DNA from: an uncultured Bacteroides sp.
Lineage (GTDB): Bacteria > Bacteroidota > Bacteroidia > Bacteroidales > Bacteroidaceae
NCBI GenBank assembly: GCA_900556625.1
Contig: USPQ01000081.1
Location: forward strand, 1-12,759
Direction: 5' to 3'
DNA length: 12,759 bases
The notes under the pieces are model-generated. The model saw only the letters and a list, made by a program, of their open reading frames with translations. It ran no database searches and had not been told where the DNA came from. Below are positions 6,870-12,759 of this stretch, one piece after another; positions within the stretch are counted from its first letter, which is position 1, and every line of letters starts with the position of its first letter. Both the position numbers and the translations under genes were made by a program.

Positions 6870-7904
6870 ATGATAGCTAGAAAAACCCAGAAGATAATAT
6901 ACAACATTGTAATTATCTGTTTACTTATCGGTGGTGTCACTTATGTTTGTTCCCGGTTTATCCACTTGGGAAATATCGAATATACGGATAATGCGCAGGT
7001 GAAACAACATATCACGCCGATCAATACCCGTGTACCGGGATTCATCAAGAAAATCTACTTTGACGAGTATCAGCAAGTGCGCAAAGGCGACACGCTTCTT
7101 ATCATCGAAGATGCGGAATTCCGTCTCCGTGTGGCACAGGCAGAAGCGGATTTGGCGAATGCCACCGCAGGACGCCAGGCCACTACCATCGGTATCGCCA
7201 CTACGCAAAACAATTTAAGTGTGAGCGACGCAAGTATTGAAGAAGTACGTGTACAGATGGAAAATGCCAAACGTGAACTGAACCGTTTTGAGAAACTGTT
7301 GCAGGAAGACGCAGTGACGAAACAGCAATATGACAACGTACATACAGCATACGAAGCTGCCAAAGCCCGTTATGAACAGGTGTCACGGGCTAAAATGTCT
7401 ACTTCTTTAGTGAAAAGTGAGCAGACTCATCGCCTGGGACAGAATGAAGCAGGTGTCCGCCTGGCAGAAGCTGCGTTGGAACTTGCCCGTCTGAATCTCT
7501 CTTATACAGTCATCATTGCTCCGTGTGACGGCACGACAGGAAAGAAAGAAATCCTGGAAGGGCAACTGGTGCAACCGGGACAGACTATGGTTGATATCGT
7601 AGACAGCAGTGATTTGTGGGTAATCGCCAATTACCGCGAAACCCAGCTTCCGAATATCAAAGAAGGTGCAGAAGTGGAAATAACCGCAGACGCCGTGCCG
7701 AACGTCACATTCAAAGGAGTAGTAGAATCCATCTCCGATGCAACAGGAGCCGCCTTCTCAATGATTCCGCAAGACAACGCCACCGGAAACTTCGTGAAAG
7801 TGGAGCAACGTATTCCCGTACGTATCAGTCTGAAAGGAAACAAACCAGAAGATTTGAAACGCATGCGTGCCGGTTTTAACGTGGAATGTGAAGTGAAATA
7901 TTAA
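6870..7904 (+). CDS. EmrA/HlyD-type membrane fusion protein
   Basis: A 344-residue periplasmic adaptor that links the inner-membrane pump to the TolC-like channel. One N-terminal membrane anchor is at about 9-30 with a basic cytoplasmic start. The first lipoyl half is at about 38-80 (YTDNAQVKQHITPINTRVPG, typical of EmrA). The long alpha-helical hairpin (coiled coil) spans about 83-210. The second lipoyl half is at about 212-250 (SYTVIIAPCDG, then EGQLVQPGQTMVDIVD). The beta-barrel domain follows (LWVIANYRETQL at 249-260). EmrA members pair with MFS pumps of the EmrB type, which is what follows 44 bp downstream. Confidence 0.93.
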   Translation: MIARKTQKIIYNIVIICLLIGGVTYVCSRFIHLGNIEYTDNAQVKQHITPINTRVPGFIKKIYFDEYQQVRKGDTLLIIEDAEFRLRVAQAEADLANATAGRQATTIGIATTQNNLSVSDASIEEVRVQMENAKRELNRFEKLLQEDAVTKQQYDNVHTAYEAAKARYEQVSRAKMSTSLVKSEQTHRLGQNEAGVRLAEAALELARLNLSYTVIIAPCDGTTGKKEILEGQLVQPGQTMVDIVDSSDLWVIANYRETQLPNIKEGAEVEITADAVPNVTFKGVVESISDATGAAFSMIPQDNATGNFVKVEQRIPVRISLKGNKPEDLKRMRAGFNVECEVKY

Positions 7905-7948
7905 CACTCCAATTCTCAATCGCTTTAATTTTTTAATTTTCAATTCTT

Positions 7949-9562
7949 ATGAGTGCTCCTGTTCTGAACGGTCCTTTTGTTTTACCGATGTTCCGCAGCT
8001 TCGTGCCGCGGAAAATGCAACCGTGGATTTATCTTTTCATAGCCGTCACCTTCCAACTTTCGGGAGGTGTCTATTTGGGTGCATTGAATCAGATGATCGG
8101 CAGCATGTCACTGATGCGGGAGGATATTTTAATGTGCATATATGCCAACCTGGCCGGTATGGCGATCTACTTTCCGTTACTGTTCCGCATGAAGTTTCGT
8201 TTTACCAATAAAACCCTGCTTACATCGGCCGCATTGGGAGTATTACTCTGCAACCTGATAGCACCGCATATCACCTTTCTCCCTCTATTGTGGTTGGTCT
8301 GCTTCATCGAAGGTATGTGCAAAATACAGGGAACTTTCGAGTGTATGTCAAACATTCAGCTGTGGATGACTCCTAAACGGGATTTCACCGTTTTCTTTCC
8401 CTGGCTTCATATTGTTATTTTGGGAAGCATCCAGCTATCCGACCTGATTACGACCCGTTTGATGTATCATTATCACTGGACATACATGAACCTGTTCGTT
8501 GCCGGTCTGATGCTGATTGTCTTATTGATACAGTTCACTTGTGTGAAGCATTTCCGGTTCATGCGCAAATTTCCTCTGTTTGGTATCGACTGGCTGGGCG
8601 GGATACTATGGGCTGCCTTATTAGCGGAAATCGCCTTCCTCTTCAACTACGGAGACTGGTACGACTGGTGGAACAGCCCGGTCATCCGCCAACTTACCAT
8701 CGTGATTTTCATCACTTTAGGAATTTGTATTTGGCGCATGATGACCATTCGACACCCATTTCTCGAACCAAAGATGTGGACGTACCGCCATTTTTTGCCT
8801 TTATTGGGATTAGTCACTTTAGTGGAAGCGTTCCTCGCCACGGAGCACGTGCTGGAGGAAGTCTTTTACGAGGAAGTAATGAAATATGAAGAACTGGTCA
8901 GTTCCCAACTCGATTGGCTCGCCATTGTCGGTATCGTATGCGGTTGTGTGTTTTCGTATTGGTGGATGCACGTCAAGCAGTATAATTATGTACGCCTGGT
9001 CATTGTCGGCTTTATCGGGTTGATCGGTTACCTGATCGGTTTCTACCTGACTTTATCCACCGACATCCATATTTCACAGCTTTACCTGCCGACCGTATGT
9101 CGGGGCTTCGCTTATGCCGTATTGAGTGCTACTTTTATGGTGTGTCTGGAGGAAATCATGACTTTCCAGCATTTCTTCCAGGGATTAAGTGTGTTCAATA
9201 TGCTGCACATGGTAGTAGGCGGCGTAGTGGGAGCCGCAGTCTATGCACAGGGATTGGCGTATTATGTTCCCGACAATCTGGCCCGTTACGGTTCAGCCAT
9301 CGATCATGTAGCTTTCAGCAGTAGTCCGTTCAATCTGGGTCACTATATGGAAGAGTTTATCAGTCAGATAATGGAGATAAGCATCAAGCAGATTTACGGC
9401 TGGGTGGCTTATGCCTGCATTTTCCTCTTCCTATTGTTATTGCTTTACGATTTCCCGGCTCGACGCTCACTAAAAAATATACCAAGCTGGAAAGAGGTGG
9501 CAAGGGAGGTGAAAAATACGTTCTGGCGGACAACACACACACCGTCGGAGAAAGAAAAATAG
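7949..9562 (+). CDS. EmrB-like 14-TM MFS efflux pump (divergent)
   Basis: A 537-residue inner-membrane transporter, the energised component of the tripartite system. Hydrophobicity gives about 14 membrane segments (near 25-46, 60-79, 89-105, 108-128, 149-168, 180-198, 214-234, 249-265, 283-300, 323-340, 347-368, 377-401, 416-440 and 482-502), as in the DHA2 drug:H+ antiporters. The assignment relies mainly on this topology and on position after an EmrA. The classical motif A (GxLxDRxGRR) between TM2 and TM3 is not present; the loop reads FRMKFRFTNKTLL. Charged residues in or near helices (E121, E227, E293, E401-E402) are candidates for proton coupling. The C-terminal tail is hydrophilic and Lys/Glu-rich. 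Substrates are unknown. The operon ends at the hairpin after 9603. Confidence 0.85.
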   Translation: MSAPVLNGPFVLPMFRSFVPRKMQPWIYLFIAVTFQLSGGVYLGALNQMIGSMSLMREDILMCIYANLAGMAIYFPLLFRMKFRFTNKTLLTSAALGVLLCNLIAPHITFLPLLWLVCFIEGMCKIQGTFECMSNIQLWMTPKRDFTVFFPWLHIVILGSIQLSDLITTRLMYHYHWTYMNLFVAGLMLIVLLIQFTCVKHFRFMRKFPLFGIDWLGGILWAALLAEIAFLFNYGDWYDWWNSPVIRQLTIVIFITLGICIWRMMTIRHPFLEPKMWTYRHFLPLLGLVTLVEAFLATEHVLEEVFYEEVMKYEELVSSQLDWLAIVGIVCGCVFSYWWMHVKQYNYVRLVIVGFIGLIGYLIGFYLTLSTDIHISQLYLPTVCRGFAYAVLSATFMVCLEEIMTFQHFFQGLSVFNMLHMVVGGVVGAAVYAQGLAYYVPDNLARYGSAIDHVAFSSSPFNLGHYMEEFISQIMEISIKQIYGWVAYACIFLFLLLLLYDFPARRSLKNIPSWKEVAREVKNTFWRTTHTPSEKEK

Positions 9563-9602
9563 GAAGACTGTTTACCTGTATATTTATTGAACTGATAATC
9601 AA

Positions 9603-9670
9603 TAGAGTTTATGCCATCCGGCTACGAAAACAAACTGCCGTAGCTATCCGGCATAAACTCTACCTTTTTC
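9603..9670. terminator. Bidirectional terminator with long hairpin
   Basis: TAGAGTTTATGCC at 9603-9615 pairs perfectly with GGCATAAACTCTA at 9650-9662. An inner helix pairs GCTACG at 9621-9626 with CGTAGC at 9639-9644. CCTTTTTC follows on the plus strand. It terminates the efflux operon (+) and probably also the convergent acetyltransferase-like gene (-). ATCCGGC occurs in direct orientation at 9616-9622 and 9646-9652, giving an asymmetric interior loop. Confidence 0.85.
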
Positions 9671-9688
9671 TAACTAGTCACTTACCTT

Positions 9689-10906
9689 CTATATCTTTAT
9701 AAATAGTTGCTTTTTGTACAGCCCCCATACAATCAGATAATTGAATCCGATAAACAGAAGGCCGTAAATCAGAGAGGCCAGATGAGCATCGGGAAGAACG
9801 CTCCAAATGGAAGTGTAAATCTTCTCCTGCAAGCTACTCTCCCCAACTGTAATTACCTCCAGCAAAGTAGCTAACACACCGGCCACTATATAAATAAACA
9901 ATGGATTCGTACCAAAAACATGGAAAGGATATCCCCATTTCTGCTTTTTACGAATATCAATCAGCCAGGTGAGAAACACAAGCAACAAGGAAGCAAAACC
10001 ACAAGTCACCAGCACAAAAGTCGGACTCCATACTTTCTTATTCAACGGGCAGCCGTAACTCAACAACCATCCTGCAAACAAAAGAGCAATACCCAGTATG
10101 GAGATCTGCAACAGCCGGTGATGGATTTCAGTCTTCTCCCGCAAAATATTTCCGCAGAAATAACCGATAATCACTTGCGCAATGCACGGCAAGGTACTCA
10201 ACAGGCCTTCCGGGTCGAAAAAGATACGCCCGCCATCCGGCAACCACTCCCGATACAAATGGGCTTCTCCGAATAGTGTGCGATCTGTAACGGCAATAAT
10301 ATTCTGTTCGGAAAGTTCAAATCCGTGTCCCAAAGCCAGCAAGATGGAATAACCTGCCAGAATGATCCCGGAGATCCATGCCAGATTTGCCGGACGCCGG
10401 ACACCCACAATCAGCAAGGAACCAAAGAAATAAGCCAATGCCAACCGCTGCAACACTCCCAGAATACGTATGTGCGAGAAAGGTTGTTCTACTCCTGTGC
10501 ACACCAACGAGAACCAGGAAAGAAAAAGTCCCAACAAAAACAAGATCACCGTGCGCCGTACCAGTTTGATGATAAAACCGCGACTGAAATGATGATCGAA
10601 CCGGGATAAGGCAAAACTCATGGAAACGCCCATTATAAACATGAAGAACGGGAAGACCAAATCAGTCGGAGTCAGTCCGTTCCATTCGGCATGTCGCAAG
10701 GGTGCGTAAATGGATTCCCATGTTCCGGGGTTGTTCACCAAAATCATTCCGACAATGGTGATTCCCCGGAGTATATCTAATGAAAGTAAACGTTCTGATT
10801 TCATATTGTTCTTAGTGTGAAGATGTGTCGTAATGCACGATGCACCTTCTTCAAAAGCATTTTTATTTCCTTCTTTCAATAATTGAAGTTGCTGGGTGGT
10901 AATCAT
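9689..10906 (-). CDS. HGSNAT-like multi-pass membrane acyltransferase (DUF5009 type)
   Basis: An integral membrane protein related to heparan-alpha-glucosaminide N-acetyltransferase, which moves an acetyl group across the membrane from acetyl-CoA to an amino sugar. The family start RLLSLDILRGITIVGMILVNNPG is followed by LRHAEWNGLTPTDLVFPFF; the His in this block (residue 72 of the long form, 38 of the short) aligns with the catalytic His of HGSNAT as I recall it. About ten hydrophobic segments follow, ending with a basic KKQLFIKI tail. The longest frame is 405 residues, but the family usually starts at the Met at 10802-10804 (371 residues). The extra 34 residues resemble the start of an ECF sigma factor. 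A TAnnTTTG box upstream of 10906 means the longer start would be transcribed. A role in glycan or amino-sugar scavenging is inference. Confidence 0.85.
   Translation of the reverse strand: MITTQQLQLLKEGNKNAFEEGASCITTHLHTKNNMKSERLLSLDILRGITIVGMILVNNPGTWESIYAPLRHAEWNGLTPTDLVFPFFMFIMGVSMSFALSRFDHHFSRGFIIKLVRRTVILFLLGLFLSWFSLVCTGVEQPFSHIRILGVLQRLALAYFFGSLLIVGVRRPANLAWISGIILAGYSILLALGHGFELSEQNIIAVTDRTLFGEAHLYREWLPDGGRIFFDPEGLLSTLPCIAQVIIGYFCGNILREKTEIHHRLLQISILGIALLFAGWLLSYGCPLNKKVWSPTFVLVTCGFASLLLVFLTWLIDIRKKQKWGYPFHVFGTNPLFIYIVAGVLATLLEVITVGESSLQEKIYTSIWSVLPDAHLASLIYGLLFIGFNYLIVWGLYKKQLFIKI
10805..10906 (-). other. 34-codon N-terminal extension resembling an ECF sigma-factor start
   Basis: The residues before the expected start of the acetyltransferase include QLQLLKEGNKNAFEE. 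ECF sigma factors commonly begin with a helix of the form LLKEGNxxAFEELYxRYY (region 2 start). The match stops after FEE and is followed by GASCITTHLHTKNN, which is not sigma-like, then by the acetyltransferase Met. It may be a relic of a sigma gene joined in frame, a genuine N-terminal extension, or chance similarity of a short helix. Confidence 0.4.
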
Positions 10907-10936
10907 TATAAAATAAGGTTAAATCATATATCGATT

Positions 10937-10944
10937 CAAAAATA
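10937..10944 (-). promoter_or_regulatory. -7 promoter element for the acetyltransferase-like gene
   Basis: The minus strand reads TATTTTTG, matching TAnnTTTG, 30 bp upstream of the long start at 10906. The -33 element is not clear. Confidence 0.5.
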
Positions 10945-11115
10945 GCGAAATAACTAAATTGACAGATAAAGTATTTATTGAAATTTCAATAAATTAATAT
11001 TATAGCACCTAAAAAAAATAGGATATAAATACATATCAGATTATAACTTCAGCCATTTTGCTATAAAATTAATAGAAATTACCAACAAGAGACTACAATA
11101 TATAACTTTTATTCC

Positions 11116-11123
11116 TACATTTG
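11116..11123 (+). promoter_or_regulatory. -7 promoter element for the malic enzyme gene
   Basis: TACATTTG matches TAnnTTTG and lies 39 bp before the ATG at 11163, giving an expected leader of roughly 30 nt. No exact -33 TTTG is seen at 19-21 bp. Confidence 0.55.
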
Positions 11124-11162
11124 CAGCCAAATGATAACTTATTAATAAAAAATACAGATACC

Positions 11163-12759
11163 ATGGCTAAAATAACCAAAGAAGCCGCTTTGCTCTATCA
11201 CTCACAGGGCAAACCCGGTAAGATCGAGGTAGTCCCTACCAAACCGTATAGTACACAAACAGATTTAGCACTCGCATACTCTCCCGGTGTGGCAGAACCT
11301 TGCCTCGAAATTGAGAAGAATCCACAAGACGCATACAAATATACTGCGAAAGGTAACCTTGTTGCTGTTATTTCCAACGGTACAGCCGTACTCGGACTAG
11401 GTGACATAGGTGCATTGAGTGGCAAACCGGTAATGGAAGGTAAAGGTCTGCTCTTCAAAATCTATGCCGGCATTGACGTATTCGATATCGAAGTCAATGA
11501 AAAAGACCCGGAAAAATTCATTGCAGCCGTAAAGGCTATCGCTCCCACCTTCGGCGGTATCAACCTCGAAGACATCAAAGCTCCAGAATGCTTTGAAATC
11601 GAACGCCGTCTGAAAGAAGAACTGGATATTCCTGTGATGCACGACGACCAGCATGGTACCGCTATCATCTCCAGTGCCGGATTGGTAAACGCCCTGCAAG
11701 TAGCCGGAAAGAAAATCGAAGATGTAAAAATCGTTGTGAACGGTGCCGGTGCATCTGCCGTGTCTTGCACTAAACTGTATGTGTCACTGGGTGCACGTCT
11801 CGAAAATATTGTCATGCTGGACAGTAAAGGTGTTATCAGCAAAACACGTACTGACCTGAACGAACAGAAGAAATATTTCGCAACTGACCGCACGGACATA
11901 CATACACTGGCAGAAGCCATTAAAGGTGCAGACGTATTTCTCGGCCTGTCAAAAGGAAACGTATTGAGTCAGGATATGGTACGTAGCATGGCCCCCATGC
12001 CTATCGTATTTGCGCTGGCCAACCCGACTCCGGAAATTTCCTACGAAGACGCTATGGCAGCCCGCCCCGATGTATTGATGGCAACCGGACGTTCCGACTA
12101 TCCGAACCAGATAAATAATGTAATCGGCTTCCCGTATATCTTCCGTGGTGCATTGGACACTCATGCCAAAGCCATCAATGAAGAAATGAAAATTGCGGCC
12201 GTACACGCTATCGCCAATCTGGCAAAACAGCCAGTACCCGATGTTGTTAACGCGGCCTACCATGTAAACAACCTTTCCTTCGGTCCGGAATACTTCATCC
12301 CGAAACCGGTAGACCCACGCCTCATCACAGAGGTGTCTTGCGCTGTAGCAAAAGCTGCGATGGAAAGTGGAGTAGCCCGTACGGAAATCAAGGACTGGGA
12401 CGCATACTGTGTACATCTGCGCGAATTAATGGGTTACGAATCCAAACTGACCCGCCAACTGTATGATACTGCCCGCCGCAACCCGCAACGTGTTGTATTT
12501 GCAGAAGGGATCCACCCCAATATGCTGAAAGCTGCCGTTGAAGCAAAATCTGAAGGTATCTGTCATCCTATCTTATTAGGAAACGATGAGGCTATCGGTA
12601 AATTAGCAGAGGAGCTGGACCTAAGCTTGGAAGGTATCGAGATTGTAAATCTCCGCCATCCGGACGAGTCGGAACGCCGCGAACGTTATGCCCGTATTTT
12701 AGCCGAAAAACGTGCACGCGAAGGCTTTACTTATGAAGAAGCCAACGATAAAATGTTCG
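11163..12759 (+). CDS. maeB: NADP-type malic enzyme fused to a phosphotransacetylase-like domain (MaeB type), 3' partial
   Basis: Oxidatively decarboxylates malate to pyruvate with reduction of NAD(P), linking C4 acids to pyruvate and NADPH supply in the cytosol. 532 codons are in the window; MaeB proteins are about 760 residues, so roughly the last third is missing. The malic N-terminal domain covers about 15-160: AYSPGVAEPC with Tyr39, NLVAVISNGTAVLGLGDIG at 65-83, the Lys-containing block KGLLFKIYAGID at 94-105, EDIKAPE at 136-142 and HDDQHGTA at 160-167 (metal and substrate site). The nucleotide-binding domain has VVNGAGASAV at 191-200 and ANPTPEIS at 286-293. From about residue 430 (ESKLTRQLYDTARRNPQRVVFAEG) it enters the PTA/PTB-like domain, which in MaeB is regulatory (acetyl-CoA responsive) rather than a working transferase. 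The start at ATG 11163 fits the family N-terminus. Confidence 0.95.
   Translation, partial: MAKITKEAALLYHSQGKPGKIEVVPTKPYSTQTDLALAYSPGVAEPCLEIEKNPQDAYKYTAKGNLVAVISNGTAVLGLGDIGALSGKPVMEGKGLLFKIYAGIDVFDIEVNEKDPEKFIAAVKAIAPTFGGINLEDIKAPECFEIERRLKEELDIPVMHDDQHGTAIISSAGLVNALQVAGKKIEDVKIVVNGAGASAVSCTKLYVSLGARLENIVMLDSKGVISKTRTDLNEQKKYFATDRTDIHTLAEAIKGADVFLGLSKGNVLSQDMVRSMAPMPIVFALANPTPEISYEDAMAARPDVLMATGRSDYPNQINNVIGFPYIFRGALDTHAKAINEEMKIAAVHAIANLAKQPVPDVVNAAYHVNNLSFGPEYFIPKPVDPRLITEVSCAVAKAAMESGVARTEIKDWDAYCVHLRELMGYESKLTRQLYDTARRNPQRVVFAEGIHPNMLKAAVEAKSEGICHPILLGNDEAIGKLAEELDLSLEGIEIVNLRHPDESERRERYARILAEKRAREGFTYEEANDKMF

Noticed and set aside
11462..12416. Minus-strand open frames opposite the malic enzyme (11462-11920, 11949-12416)
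   Set aside because: The plus strand encodes continuous malic enzyme motifs throughout; the reverse frames show Ser/Phe-rich or Tyr/Val-rich shadow composition.

Overview
The window looks like chromosomal DNA of a gut Bacteroides species. Supporting signs are the family content (SusC/D-era style lipoprotein with an acidic export signal after the lipidated Cys, DUF5009/HGSNAT-like membrane acetyltransferase, MaeB-type malic enzyme, calcineurin-like phosphoesterase with N- and C-terminal accessory domains), weak Shine-Dalgarno sequences, and several TAnnTTTG boxes, the -7 element of Bacteroides primary sigma-factor promoters. The species is not decided by what I can see.

Left part (1-2139): an AT-rich accessory stretch. 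It holds the last 20 codons of a gene whose end resembles the C-terminus of M10/matrixin metalloprotease domains, then a lipoprotein gene whose 570-codon frame is open from 81 to 1793 except for two in-frame stops (TGA at 438, TAG at 1560). After that comes a stretch of about 340 bp in which three frames each look coding for part of the way; it is probably a decayed gene. From 2140 the base composition returns to that of the rest of the window.

Middle part (2140-9662): a secreted metallophosphoesterase (+) converges on a Bcr/CflA-type drug exporter (-), with a shared bidirectional terminator between them. Across a 564-bp intergenic region, the Bcr/CflA gene is divergent from a three-gene tripartite efflux operon: TolC-like outer membrane channel, EmrA-like membrane fusion protein and a divergent 14-TM EmrB-like MFS pump. 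Together these three should form one envelope-spanning drug/toxic-compound exporter. The intergenic region is not empty. It contains a -7 box, a 28-codon small ORF lying inside two mutually exclusive inverted repeats (a possible attenuator), and a separate imperfect inverted repeat built from ACAGAG/CTCTGT units.

Right part (9662-12759): a second bidirectional terminator, then a minus-strand HGSNAT-like (DUF5009) acetyltransferase whose longest reading frame carries 34 extra N-terminal residues resembling the start of an ECF sigma factor. A divergent promoter region follows, and then a MaeB-type malic enzyme-phosphotransacetylase hybrid that runs off the window.

No RNA genes, CRISPR arrays or intact insertion sequences were recognised. 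The strongest candidates for something undescribed are the leader region upstream of the efflux operon, the doubly interrupted lipoprotein, and the sigma-like N-terminal extension on the acetyltransferase.
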